From contig NC_056525.1 in NCBI RefSeq assembly GCF_019175285.1, forward strand, positions 120,402,931-120,466,930: a stretch of DNA of 64,000 nt. Direction: 5' to 3'. Of the stretch, positions 11,601 through 20,364 are shown in pieces. Position numbers and translations under genes: made by a program. The DNA comes from Sceloporus undulatus (taxonomy: Eukaryota > Chordata > Lepidosauria > Squamata > Phrynosomatidae). The notes below the pieces were generated by a model. It saw only the letters and a list, made by a program, of their open reading frames with translations. It did not search any database and was not told where the DNA came from. The stretch's first letter is position 1. The number at the start of each line of letters is the position of its first letter.

Positions 11601-13327
11601 ATGCATGTTTCTGAGGCTTCTATAGACAATGGCCCCCCAAAGGCACCAGCGGCAATCAGCAGCAGGACCGGGCTGGGGCCGGTCCCAAGGCCTTGCTGGG
11701 CCGCATCTGGCCCACGGGCCACAGGTTGCCTACCCCTGCCTTAGAGGATATTGAGTGTATTTCCTCAACAACTTCCTTGGGGTTTTGAAGGTCTTATGTA
11801 GGCATTCAGGTGAAAAGTGTAAGGGACATGGACATCCACAGAAATCCCTACACTGCAGCAACTTCATCATTTCCCTTCCCACTCCTGCTGTTCTTTCTAC
11901 TGAGAAAACCAATCTGAAGGTCACTTATACCCTTGATATAAGTGAATGAAAACAGTAGTCTCAGTGCAGTTGAGAACCCTGATAAACTATGTTTCCTGAT
12001 TACACAGTGGCTTCACACATTCTGCTGCTGAAAACCGGCATGACTTAGTAAGCTAATTCACACTTGCATATTCACCGCTTGTACATTCATCACTTGATGA
12101 CGATTGCAGAACTGAATCATGTTTTGCATGTGAATGAACCACCTCAAATTTTCACACTGCAAGTGGTATTTCCACATCACCTATATTTTGTCTTAAATGC
12201 AAAGATTTTTAATGTTTGATTTACGCTTAGTATCACAAGTTGAGTAATCAAGTGATGAGAAATGGAATGGGATATATCCATATTTGAAAAATCATGGTAA
12301 ATTTCTTTAAGAGATAGTCTATATTACAGCTCTATGTTCCTGCACTCTGCATAGAAAAACCCACCAACTCAAAGGTTTTTATTTTTCTATATACTGTAGT
12401 TAAAGCTTTGATAGATGGACTAGTATATAGAAGTTACCTATACATGTTACATGATTTTCAACATAAATAATTGTTGTTTATTGAGCATGGTTGTGAACCA
12501 ATGATGTATTGCCTGATTTCATCAAAACTTGTAGTGATTTGCACAGTGAACTAATAAAATACATTAGATCTTGCAGCACCTTTGAGATCAACTGAAAGAG
12601 AGAAGTTGGTAGCATGAACTTTTGTAGACTTGAGCTTACTTCCTCAGATGCATTTACAAAAGCTCATGCTACCAATTTCTGTCTTTCAGTTAGTCTCAAA
12701 AGTGCTGCAAGATCCCTTTGCATACTGATTTTCCAGACTAACACAGCTATATCTTTGTATATACATTAGCGTGAGAGACATAGCTGAAGAATTAATGAAG
12801 AAAACATTGGCCTGTTACAGACTGCCAAAATAAAGCTGCTTCGGGTCTCTTTGGAGGTATGCTGTTTAAATGATGCATGCATCCTAAGAATCTGGAAGCT
12901 GCACCAACGCTGCCCTCCAGTGCTTAGGAATGGAGTGTGGCTTTGGCACGACCTCCGGACTCTTAGGATCCATGCATCATTTAAATAGCATACCTCCAAA
13001 GAGACCCGAAGCAGCTTTATTTTGGCAGTCTGTAACAGGCCATTGTTCTTTTAGTGACTTGTGTCTTAATAAAAGCTAGTATTTGTGAAGCGACCCCACC
13101 CTTCCACACCATCTGGTAATGTTTCTAATTCAGGATACTAATGTTTCTTATTTCTTGAGCCTTTTTGTATTATGCACATGAAACATGTTGATAAGACATC
13201 CATTTAATTATATTAGTTATTACATGACTGCGTCAACCTCCTGTTTCTTGTCTTCTATTTGTAGGCTCTTGCTGCTGGAGGTGTCGGTTCCATTGTCCGT
13301 GTCTTAACTGCAAGGAAAACAGTTTAA
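3202..13327 (+). CDS. ARPC5: ARPC5: actin-related protein 2/3 complex subunit 5 (p16-ARC), whole gene span
   Basis: The smallest subunit of the Arp2/3 complex, which nucleates branched actin filaments in the cytoplasm; the subunit sits next to ARPC4 and helps hold the Arp2 side. Four coding exons are seen: 3202-3339, 10170-10242, 11176-11352 and 13265-13327. Exons 2-4 join without a break and encode a sequence almost identical to human ARPC5 from [15 protein letters not shown] to the C-terminal [10 protein letters not shown]. The length from exon 2 onward equals the human protein. Exon 1 begins with [12 protein letters not shown] and YDENKFVDE, as in human, in a strong Kozak context. Its assembled sequence, however, carries small indels and does not keep one frame to exon 2. 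Intron 1 (6.8 kb) looks like a U12-type AT-AC intron. The conserved NCF2 neighbour supports orthology; the ARPC5L paralogue is less likely given this context. Confidence 0.93.
3340..3349 (+). other. ARPC5: Putative U12-type (AT-AC) 5' splice site of ARPC5 intron 1
   Basis: No GT lies at the exon end demanded by homology. The sequence right after 'ctcagaca' is ATATCTTCCT, close to the U12 AT-AC donor consensus ATATCCTTT. Splicing here to the AC at 10168-10169 joins CA to AGGTAATATG and gives codons CAA GGT AAT ATG (QGNM), exactly the conserved protein. Minor introns are, from memory, known in the ARPC5/ARPC5L family. Confidence 0.75.
3401..3577. repeat. Near-perfect palindromic MITE in ARPC5 intron 1
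   Basis: A left arm at about 3418-3472 is the reverse complement of a right arm at about 3503-3557, with essentially one single-base gap between them and a loop of about 30 bases. Arm sequence such as 'gctccttgctatggattctg' resembles MITE family C. It starts only about 60 bases after the ARPC5 exon-1 donor. The near-identity of the arms suggests a young insertion. Confidence 0.75.
3595..3715 (+). repeat. CR1 LINE 3' tail fragment
   Basis: Contains the CR1 3'UTR signature: 'ggggatgctttgagagggag', 'ttcctgcatggcagaa', 'ggttggactagatggccctt' and 'cttccaactctatg'. It matches the CR1 tails at 23330-23555 and 1150-1250. Confidence 0.75.
3785..3965 (+). repeat. 5S-rRNA-derived SINE, diverged copy
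   Basis: The block 'tctgatctggaagctagcag', then 'ggtctgtacttggttag' and 'cttggatgggagacctcc', follows the 3' half of vertebrate 5S rRNA (GATCTCGGAAGCTAAGCAG ... TTGGATGGGAGACC). It is followed by the non-5S body typical of squamate 5S-SINEs. It is not a 5S gene: the 5' third is degraded and the SINE body is attached. Confidence 0.7.
4155..4270 (-). repeat. Sauria-type tRNA-derived SINE, partial
   Basis: On the plus strand it shows the reverse complement of the SINE 3' half: 'tgttgtgttccttcatgtca', 'atggcgaccctaaggcaaac' and 'tttcttggcaggtttcttc'. The SINE's sense direction is therefore minus. It is truncated before the tRNA-like head and contains a poly-G run near 4240-4250. Confidence 0.65.
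4625..4850 (-). repeat. Sauria-type tRNA-derived SINE
   Basis: The family blocks occur in order: 'gcttcaagccatttctgact', 'gctgagagtgtgtgacttg', 'cccaaggtcacccagtggga' and a degraded tRNA-like end 'gggcagggatttgggagcc'. It lies antisense to ARPC5, in intron 1. Confidence 0.65.
4860..5635. other. ARPC5 intron 1, no recognised element
   Basis: Unique-looking intronic sequence. I see no exon, RNA gene or clear repeat here. Confidence 0.5.
5640..5691. repeat. Compound (ATT)n-(ATC)n microsatellite
   Basis: An uninterrupted run of ATT units turns directly into a run of ATC units. Likely length-polymorphic. Confidence 0.95.
5700..7085 (-). repeat. L2 LINE 3' portion, with a BovB/SINE tail fragment at its right end
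   Basis: Read on the minus strand, 5945-6030 is the L2 3' end ('gtgagccgccttgggtccct', then 'gggcgaaaggcggcatataa'). Further in (6385-6680) it encodes the tail of the L2 reverse-transcriptase protein, with [20 protein letters not shown] and [12 protein letters not shown]. The sequence to about 6990 is consistent with more of the same element. At 7010-7085 lies a plus-oriented fragment ending 'aacaacttgaaggcacataa' and 'caac' units, the shared tail of BovB and Sauria SINEs. Confidence 0.7.
7160..7235 (+). repeat. L2 LINE 3' end fragment
   Basis: 'gtaactgctttgggaacctt', then 'ggccaaagggcagggcataaata', is a diverged plus-oriented L2 3' terminus. Confidence 0.55.
7240..8890. other. ARPC5 intron 1, no recognised element
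   Basis: Mostly unique AT-rich intronic sequence. A possible very decayed L2 end lies near 8565-8660 ('tggtctatatcctaaaatct'). No exon or RNA gene is seen. Confidence 0.45.
8895..9300 (-). repeat. L2-type LINE fragment
   Basis: Contains blocks typical of the squamate L2 3' region read in reverse: 'cttgccctcatccagcccac', 'gcattggcatagcctcacct' and 'gagaaatagagctgggtgtc'. The copy is diverged and gives no open frame. Confidence 0.5.
9535..9605 (-). repeat. CR1 LINE 3' terminal fragment
   Basis: 'tcatagaatcatagagctgg', then 'caaaggccatccagtccagc', is the reverse complement of the CR1 3' tail, including its ATTCTATG octamers. It follows a C/A homopolymer stretch at 9507-9529. Confidence 0.75.
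9960..10110. repeat. MIR-like / CORE-SINE-like fragment
   Basis: 'ctctttcagcctcagaacca' followed by 'ctgttgtaaggactacagtg' resembles the ancient MIR-type SINE middle and 3' part. The match is weak and the copy is old. Confidence 0.35.
10152..10169 (+). other. ARPC5: Putative U12 branch site and AC acceptor of ARPC5 intron 1
   Basis: TCCTTGAC at 10152-10159 is a perfect match to the U12 branch-site consensus TCCTTRAY, with the branch A at 10158. The intron would end at AC 10168-10169, eleven bases beyond the branch A, which is the short spacing required of minor introns. No long polypyrimidine tract is needed or seen. Confidence 0.78.
10170..10242 (+). CDS. ARPC5: ARPC5 coding exon 2
   Basis: 73 bases encoding the end of Q, then [15 protein letters not shown] and INTKSQAIK. 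The donor is gtaggt at 10243. The start at 10170 is set by the AT-AC acceptor and by the conserved QGNM junction. Confidence 0.93.
10264..10390 (-). repeat. Sauria-type tRNA-derived SINE
   Basis: 'gttgtgttccttcaattact', then 'gatggcggtcctaaggtgaa', then the reverse complement of the tRNA-like head: 'ggaatcaaacccttaactcc' and 'tcaaaccactacatcatg'. It lies 21 bases after ARPC5 exon 2, antisense. Confidence 0.7.
11176..11352 (+). CDS. ARPC5: ARPC5 coding exon 3
   Basis: 177 bases (59 codons, phase 0/0) from [20 protein letters not shown] to [11 protein letters not shown]. This is the conserved helical core of the subunit, nearly identical to human. The acceptor is tttttgtag and the donor is gtatgg. 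Confidence 0.97.
11384..11738. mobile_element. Non-autonomous hAT transposon with perfect 8-bp target duplication
   Basis: The terminal inverted repeats are CAGGGGTAGGCAACC and its complement at the right end. The element is flanked on both sides by CCTTAGAG (11376-11383 and 11739-11746), the 8-bp duplication expected of hAT. The interior is GC-rich at the ends and AT-rich in the middle, with no transposase frame. It lies 31 bases after the ARPC5 exon-3 donor. Confidence 0.88.
12561..12760. repeat. Foldback repeat in ARPC5 intron 3
   Basis: The left arm 'cttgcagcacctttgagatc ... gtagcatgaacttttgta' is inverted in the right arm 'acaaaagctcatgctaccaa ... tctcaaaagtgctgcaag'. The element then ends 'cagactaacacagctatatc', a terminal motif common in reptile DNA-transposon repeats. 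The superfamily was not assigned. Confidence 0.65.
12809..13041. mobile_element. Palindromic MITE, PIF/Harbinger-like family H, copy 1
   Basis: Begins 'ggcctgttacagactgccaa' and ends with its reverse complement. Both arms carry 'aagctgcttcgggtctcttt' and 'ggaggtatgctgtttaaat'. A 3-bp ATT flanks both sides (12806-12808 and 13042-13044). Three-base AT-rich duplications and GGC/GGG termini fit PIF/Harbinger MITEs. No coding capacity. It lies about 220 bases upstream of ARPC5 exon 4. Confidence 0.8.
13265..13327 (+). CDS. ARPC5: ARPC5 coding exon 4 and stop
   Basis: Encodes [20 protein letters not shown] and the TAA stop at 13325-13327, identical in register to human ARPC5. The acceptor is ctatttgtag. 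Confidence 0.97.
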   Translation, partial: ALAAGGVGSIVRVLTARKTV

Positions 13328-14620
13328 GTCCAGCAAAAAAGTGCCCTTCTGCCATGGGTGTGGGAAATGCTGGTACAAAGACCAAAACAGCCAAATGCCA
13401 TCACTGCCCTGTGGGTAGTATCTGTATGTCTGTGTGTCTCTCTCAGCTTGCCTTCTTGCTTTTTCATATCTGTGGCATAATATGCATATCCAACTTTTTT
13501 CTTGCTAAATGTTGAATAATGATAGAAGTGCAATTTTATTTCTAAAAAGAGTATTTGGTACTCATGGAGTATTTCAGTGACACTTGTACAAGTGTCTGCA
13601 TAGGATGATTTGCCATGATTCTTTTTACAAATGCAAGATAAAGCCTTCTGCTGCTTTTGTTCTTTTATTTTTGGGGGTCTTTTGCCAATATCTCTGAGCA
13701 GATGGATTGAGATCAATGTTTTAAATTTTTTGGCCAGTCAGGGAGCATTCCATGTAAAATATGTTGAGACTAGGGCAGCTTATGAATACCAGAAACTGAA
13801 CCTTGCATTTTACGGTCAAATCCTAAGACGTGCTTCAGTCAGCAAGTGTCTGTTGAAAGTCAAGCTGCTGTAGTAACATTTTTCATAATTACTTCATCCA
13901 GTGTTTCTTTGCAATTTGTATTATATGATCAATTCAGAAAAGTTTTTAAAAAAGAAATTGTATCACAGTAGTTATCTCTTGATAACCTAGGATGTACACA
14001 AAATGAAGTTAGGGCAAAAGTACACAGGGTTGCTGTCACAAATCACATCCCTATGACAAGTTCTTTCCCTAACTTGTAGGAATCCTTGCCCCCATGTCCA
14101 TATGTCATATGGTTTTCCTCCACCATGACATAATTTTTTGTTGCTGGTATAGAAATGTCATACAATATCATTACATGGAACAGACAGTTCTTCCCATTAG
14201 ATGAAAGAGGTGGAAGCAGTGTAACACAGGGTGCTAATTTTGTTGATAGCACCAGTCAGATAAGATGTATCATTCCAGCAGAAGATGCAGAAATGCCTTG
14301 ATTAGTTTTCAGATACTAGGATGTAGAAAATGTAGATCTGTGCTCCTAATATGGTTGTTTTTCATATTGTATTAAGAGAAAACAAGTATTGACCAAGAGG
14401 AGAAAAGTGCTTATAAACTAGAAAATTGACTTTCCTAGTGCATTCCAGACCTGGAAACAGCTTGAAAGTGCATGACTCAGGAGCAAATCTGACCTGTGTG
14501 TTTCATTTATACTTAATGCCAGTTGTATCACAAAACTGGTAAGGAATTATGAAACTTTTGCTCATTTTTTATAACTGCCTTTTGTAAAATGGAAAATAAA
14601 TAAATAATAAAAGGGTCACT
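13328..14620 (+). other. ARPC5: ARPC5 3'UTR with poly(A) signal
   Basis: Noncoding sequence after the TAA, free of recognised repeats. The best poly(A) signal is AATAAA at 14595-14600, within overlapping AATAAATAAATAATAAA. Cleavage is therefore expected near 14615-14625. That gives a 3'UTR of about 1.3 kb, similar to other vertebrate ARPC5 transcripts. Confidence 0.7.
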
Positions 14621-14624
14621 GTTA

Positions 14625-15170
14625 AATATTTACTTACATTTTCAAAGTGTGTTTTTGTTGTGTAAAGTGTTAATTTATTCTTGGGAAATGGCACTAAATG
14701 ATCACCTGACAACTAACTTTTTGCAACAATCTAAAAAGAAGCATAGTATTCATAAGTGTGGCTCATATATTATTTAGTAAGGATGGGGGGAAGGTCTTTG
14801 GCTGCAATCCAGTGATTTCCTCCCCTTCATTGGGTTACTATTCTAAATCCATAATAAAAAACTTGAACTCCCTCTCATATATTCCAAAATATGATAGTTT
14901 TTGAAAGTAATTGGATTCTTCATCATGCAGGGATGGTAAAAGGTGGAGAGAATGATCATTCTGTATGGGGACCTGATTTTCAAGAACAAGGTAAAGCAAT
15001 CTGAATTGGGTTTCTATTGGCACAGCTAAATTTATTTCCAAATCTGGCAGCATGGGAACTTCCAGGGAAGAACACTGAACTCTGTCAGAATAGGGGCTTT
15101 TTGGTTTAATTCAATGGATCAAAACACTTCTCAAGGAAAAAGATTGAATGACAGCAGTGAAGAAAAGACA
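14625..15170. other. Intergenic, nothing recognised
   Basis: Unique-looking AT-rich DNA just beyond the ARPC5 transcript end. I see no exon or clear repeat. Confidence 0.5.
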
Positions 15171-15172
15171 TG

Positions 15173-15396
15173 TACAGTGGACCCTTGTTATACGCTGGGG
15201 TTTGGTTCCAAGATCTCCCGTGTATAACAAAATCCGTGTATGCTCAAGTCTCATTACGTATAATGACATAGCAAAATGGTGTCCCTTATTAAAAAATGGA
15301 AAATCAAGGTAAATTTATACTTTTTTGGAACATTTTCAAACCGTGTATGCTTAAATCCGTGTATAAAAAATCCGTGTATAAGAAGGGCCAACTGTA
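15173..15396. mobile_element. Tigger-like (Tc1/mariner-pogo) MITE, TA-flanked
   Basis: Bounded by TA-CAGTGGACCCTTGTTATAC on the left and ...GGGCCAACTG-TA on the right. The interior holds the 'gtgtataacaaaatccgtgt' and 'gtgtatgctcaagtctcatt' motifs shared with MER2/Tigger-type elements. Non-autonomous. Confidence 0.78.
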
Positions 15397-15399
15397 ATG

Positions 15400-16180
15400 A
15401 CCTTCTTTTACAGTCTTTGTCCCTTTTATTTCTGTGCCTCTCAGAGTGGTGGGCACTCAGCTTTCTGCCTTCAGGAAAATGCATTGTAATATCCAAAATC
15501 AAAGATGTAAAGCTGCAGCCTTTCTAGCAGTGTCACTTTTGTTTCCCATGCAGGCTGGTTTTTAAAAAGAAATGATGGCTGCCTGATGAAAAACCAGTGA
15601 GCATCAAAAGCTATCATAATGGTTTTTTCACTTTCTGGTTGGTCTGATAAAGGTATCACCAATGTGTATTGGGGATTTTGTATTTTGTTTATTGGTCAGT
15701 GGAATCTCTAGTTTTTGTCTTGATGTACCACAAAAAAGAACTACTATTCTGGACAATAATCCTACTATATGGGGTGGGCAACTCCAAGAGGGGCAGAAGG
15801 CAATTTTTACCCCCACCCCACCATCAGGAGACCTTACTGGCAAGTCTTGCTGCACTAGAAGTAGCATCACATCTTTGGTAGTCAGCTCCAACTGAAAATG
15901 TGGGGGGGAAAGGTTTAGGGAGCATTGGGGATTCCAGAAGAAGGAAGGCAAACTGCTGTACCTCAATGTGACGTTCTTAGTGATTTTCAAATTCCACATA
16001 AATCATACCAAATTTAAAAATCTACATTTCAGGGGAATTTCAGTTTCCAGTGGCCGCAAAGCTGGGGTTTGGGGCTCTGCCTTCCCCATGCCTCTCCCAA
16101 GCAGAACAGTTGGAAAGTAGCCCTTTCATGTTTCAAGTGATGCTTTTAAAAAAAAATCATCACCCAAGATCATGCATCAT
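15400..16180. other. Intergenic, nothing recognised
   Basis: No supported gene. Overlapping frames of up to about 120 codons on opposite strands at 15628-15999 lack any recognisable domain and are probably chance. Confidence 0.45.
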
Positions 16181-16189
16181 GATGGAGCA

Positions 16190-16500
16190 ATGTTGCTGTT
16201 ACAATATGCAACCATCTTAGTGATTTGCAGTCAAGTGCAAAGGGGTACTGCGCAAGATGTCCCATTACACAACAGGATATGTTGTTTATAAGGACGCATT
16301 GTGAATGGGGACCTTTGCATAATGGCTACAGTGCTGCCTCTGCTTGATCAATGAACCGGATGGTGTAGCTACGTCTCCTCTCCTGATAATGTCATCATTG
16401 TGCAATGATGCAATTCGAGATCAGACGTCACTTTAAGATGCTATAACTTCCCAACAGGATCCCAGCCTTTTCAAGATATGGAAAGCTTGGAAGACAACAG
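16190..16500. repeat. Unclassified repeat sharing blocks with 18035-18265
   Basis: Blocks shared in order with 18035-18265: 'gcaagatgtcccatt(a/g)', a central 'gtgtagct/ggtatagc' block, and 'cttcccaacaggatcccagc' against 'cttcccaaaaggatgccagc'. A likely interspersed repeat of unknown class. Confidence 0.4.
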
Positions 16501-16519
16501 CAAAACCATGTCCCAAGGT

Positions 16520-18030
16520 TGTGGAACTGTTAAAATGAGCTGGAGGGTATAGCTGCAATTTCTTATTCAAGGGCATACCATGCAATAATAAAGTAACAGA
16601 CGATACAGTAGCTCTACAAAGGAAAATGTTTTATCATTCTCACAAAACTTAGCTTTTTTTCACCCTTCAAGCTGATGCTGGCAGATTCCACTTTACTTTC
16701 CCTACAAATTATACTTGCAAGTAAACCCAGAATTGCCCCTGCATTGCACAAGGTTGCTATAGCAATCTTGGATAAGTGGGCTTGTGACTCATTTGCTAGA
16801 TGCCTTTAGGATTCCTTCCTTATAATGAGAGAATGTAATGAAAAGTCAAAGGTGGTTGCTTTTCTTTCAAATGGGAGCACTGAATTCTTAATGTAAGAAA
16901 AATTAGTCATTGCAGCACAGGGAATAAATATTCCCTTTGAGGCCTCTTTTCCCACTTTTCAAAGGAAAGATCAGAAAAAGACATCAACATACAGATGCAT
17001 CTGCCATGAAAACTTACAGGAAGCAATTAATTGAGCTACGGAGGGCTTCCAAAGCATCCTTCTTCTAAAATAGGGAATCTCAGTCTTACCACAAAACTAT
17101 ACAAAGTTGTTTCAGGCAATAGATCTGGGAAGGGCGGTCCCAATGACTCAAGGCTGTCCCTTCCACTAACTGAGGTACATATCCAGGGGTAGGTTGAAAC
17201 ATGTATTTTGTGCATTTTGGTTGGTACAATAAAGGTATTGCTGTTGTGTGGATTGTGGATGTTATTGTAATAATTGGGGTGAAAGAGTTGCTTTAAGTAA
17301 AAAGACACTGGGGAGCACAAGGCAGTAATAAGATGATGAAGACACAGCTGTGTGTCTTGGCCACCTTAGTTCACACCTACTTAGACAAGCATGCTATACT
17401 TGAAGCCGGCAGAAGATACCATCTTTTCATCAGGATGGACTTAAGATTCAAATGTCAGTGCAGATGGCCTCTGAATGTGGAATGACTGGTGGCTGGGGCC
17501 ATTTTGTCCTTTGCCTCAGACAGCGAAATCTTTTTTTCCTGGACATGCATTGATTTCTTGCTTCAGGTGTGGATTTATCTATAGCTAATATTGGCCTAGC
17601 AGAAGAGAGAAGAATACTGTATAGCAATGGTTGCTCTCAAGTCTACTTCCTATTTACCTCTTAGAAAAGGTTATCTCCTTCAAATCCTGGAAGAGATGTG
17701 ACAAAATCACCTCACATGTCCTTTTAGGGGACATGGAAGACCATTTTTACCTCCCCTCCCCCCCCTTTTTTTTGGGCTTTAAAAAACTGGGTGCTAAATG
17801 GCCCTGGGAGTTTCAAACATGTATGGCCAGAGGAAAAACAAAACAAAGTCCACATGCATTTTAGGGTTGCCAGCTCAGGAGCATCCCAGGCCCTTTCAAT
17901 ACCAAAACGTGAAATCCAGGGATAGCTCCTAGTCATGTTATCAAAGCCTCAACCACACTGACTCAGAGTGTATAATTCAAATAAAAACCCAAAGGCCATT
18001 ACCCTCCAATAAGAGCTGTGATGTTTAGCT
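16520..18030. other. Intergenic, nothing recognised
   Basis: No exon, RNA gene or clear mobile element recognised. A short pyrimidine run lies at about 17748-17772. Confidence 0.4.
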
Positions 18031-18034
18031 TTAT

Positions 18035-18265
18035 TATGCTTAACTTTATGATGTGCAATGGGGCACCAGGCAAGATGCCCCATTGTGAAACTGGGGTTGT
18101 TTTCATTGTATTGTACAATGTCCATGCTGCTGGCTGCACATCTGAAATGGTCCCAATGGTATAGCCACAGAAAGCGAACACCAATTCAACTTTATGCAGC
18201 CATACTTCCCAAAAGGATGCCAGCCAAAGTGCAACAAATGAGAAAACATGTCTTTGGTTTGAAAT
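18035..18265. repeat. Unclassified repeat, partner of 16190-16500
   Basis: Contains a short palindrome 'caatggggcaccaggcaaga' / 'tgccccattg' at its left end and the shared 'cttcccaaaaggatgccagc' block. Class unknown. Confidence 0.4.
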
Positions 18266-18646
18266 GAAAATTTCAAAATTCTCCACACAAGCACAACACA
18301 GTCTGTTTTTAACACCTTCCCAGCCACTGCTTTGAACCGAACATGCAAGTCTGCTGTTGAAGCAAATAAGACAGTTTCCCACATGCTGCTTTGAAATGAT
18401 TGCTTCCAGTAACCAGTGTTCTCACTGGCCACCGTTTCTTTCTTTTTTATAGCCAAGTTGTAAAAGTCTCCCTCATCTCCCAAATCGTCTCTCAATTGCT
18501 ACTAAGAATTGCCAAATATGTTGGGAAGGAGGAGACGTAATGAAGAAGACAATGATGTGGTAGAGCAAGAGGCAGGACGGACGGACAGACAGACAGACGG
18601 AGTCCTGTTCAGATTTATGGGACTTGCAACTTTGTTGAGAATCTAA

Positions 18647-18829
18647 GGGCCCGAACAGATAGGCCAAAATAAAGGTGCTTCGGGTCACTTTGGAGGTATG
18701 CTGTTTAAATGACATATGCATCTTAAGAGGCCAGAAGCTGCGCCAAGGCTGCACTCCAGTCTATCATTTAAACAGCATACCTCCAAAGTGAGCTGAAGAA
18801 GCTTTATTTTGGCCTATCTGTTTGGGCCC
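18647..18829. mobile_element. Palindromic MITE, family H, copy 2
   Basis: Starts 'gggcccgaacagataggcca' and ends with the complementary 'ggcctatctgtttgggccc'. It is flanked by TAA on both sides (18644-18646 and 18830-18832). The arms carry the 'ggaggtatgctgtttaaatg' block; this subfamily reads 'gggtcactttgg' rather than 'gggtctctttgg'. The central part is shortened. Confidence 0.82.
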
Positions 18830-18849
18830 TAAGTTATCCAAGTCATGGT

Positions 18850-19650
18850 TTTAAGGTTTTAAGAGGAGAGGGTGAAAAGACGAAAGAGTTAGAAAGAGAA
18901 AAAAGACAGAAGATTATTAGTACAGTAGGAAAAGTGCAGGCATAAGCAGAAACCAGTAAGAGAGAGAAAGAGGGATGAGGAAACAAAAGCCAAAAGCAGT
19001 CAAGAGAGCAGGGGAGGAAAAGAAGAGGAGAGCGGAGGAGGAGAAAGATAAGGAGAAAGAATATGAATGCAACAGGGGAAGGTTAAAAGGAGAAAGAGAA
19101 GGTGAAGACCAGACATTGGGCCCAGACAGACAGGCCAAAATAAAGCTGCTTCAGGTCACTTTGGAGGTATGCTGTTTAAATGATACATGCGTTCTAAGAG
19201 GCCTGAAGCTGCACAAAAGCCATGCTCCAGTCCTAAGGACTGGAGCACAGCTTTGACGCAGCTTCTGGCCTCTTAAGCTGTGTGTGTCATTTAAACAGCA
19301 TACCTCCAAAATGACCCAAAGCAGCTTTATTATGGCCTGTCTGTTTGGGCCCCTAGTGAATAGTGGAAAAGAGAAGGGGATACAGAACAAGAAAGAGAAG
19401 AGAAAATGTTTATCCACATGTTGTGAATCAGGAAGAGAAAGAGGACATAAAAGAGGAAAATTAGAAAACGAGGGAGAAAATTAATGTAGGCAGGAACTGT
19501 GAAGGAAGGGAGAAGCAGAAAGAAGACAGGAGAAAGATAGAGAAGGGGATGGAAAATCTTTTATCCTGGAGCTGGAGGCAGAAGAAGAAAGACAGAGATG
19601 GAAAGAGAAGTGAATTATAAGAATGAAAAGAGAAAGATATCAAAGCAGAG
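18850..19650 (+). repeat. Long purine-rich (GA-biased) tract, split by a MITE
   Basis: Over about 550 bases outside the inserted MITE the plus strand is strongly G+A biased, with runs such as 'aagagagagaaagagggatg' and 'gaagaggagagcggaggagg'. Open frames here are composition artefacts. Degenerate rather than a pure microsatellite. Confidence 0.8.
19118..19352. mobile_element. Palindromic MITE, family H, copy 3, inside the purine-rich tract
   Basis: Ends are 'gggcccagacagacaggcca' and 'ggcctgtctgtttgggccc'. The two arms share 'ggtcactttggaggtatgct' and the centre contains 'ctccagtcctaaggactgga'. No clear 3-bp duplication can be read. It splits the purine tract into 18850-19117 and 19353-19650. 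Confidence 0.8.
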
Positions 19651-19654
19651 TTGA

Positions 19655-20360
19655 AGAAGACAGACATTTGTACCAGGCTTGTTGCTAACAATGGTGCCAC
19701 CCACATGTGCCTCAAGAAAGGAAACGGTAGTGTGACTTTAATAATTTTAAAGAGGATGAGGAAATGGAAACATTAAGCAGGAATCCTGTGCTACTGTATT
19801 CAACTACTGCCGAGGTAATGAATACTGAAGCAACTCAGTATTTGCCTTGCTGACTGATCCGTTCTGCTGAGCACTGGTGCCCATCACAGTCTGAAACCTG
19901 TTGGGAAGAGGAAGGGCAGGCACACAGACAGCCTGGAAAGTCTACAGCTGCTGATGTGAAGCATCTGGTCTAAAGTGATACCACCATCACCACCACCACC
20001 AAAACATTTCTTTTAAATACAGTGTCTCATCCTGAGGCTTGGAGAAGATGGTCAAATCCCTGAGCTCTTTGAACCCCGATTTGCATTTGGACCTTTTCAT
20101 CCTTTCCCCAGTTAAACCAAAGGGATACGATGACCGGGTTGCTTATGACTACTTGTGGCTGACTCTTGAGCATGAGGTTCTCATTTGACCATCATGGTAT
20201 CATGGTTTTTAGAAGGAAATGTGTCAAACAGATGGTATTAGTCATGCACAAGTTCTGCTGAATGCAGAAGCAGGCCTCAGATGAAGAAAAGGAGAAGGAA
20301 GCCTTCTTGCCTCATCAGAAAAAATTGCTTCAGGTTGAGTTGAGTTTTAAAACGCACTGT
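19655..20360. other. Intergenic, nothing recognised
   Basis: No supported gene. A 46-codon ATG-to-stop frame at 20048-20188 (plus) was noticed but matches nothing I know. Confidence 0.4.
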
Positions 20361-20364
20361 TCAG

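Noticed and set aside
18917-19715. Open frames of 70-93 codons in the purine-rich tract
   Set aside because: Lys/Glu/Arg-rich or Ser/Phe/Leu-rich translations reflect purine bias, and they cross a MITE.
20048-20188. 46-codon plus-strand ORF with protein-like composition
   Set aside because: No family recognised, no splice partner or promoter; length is within chance.
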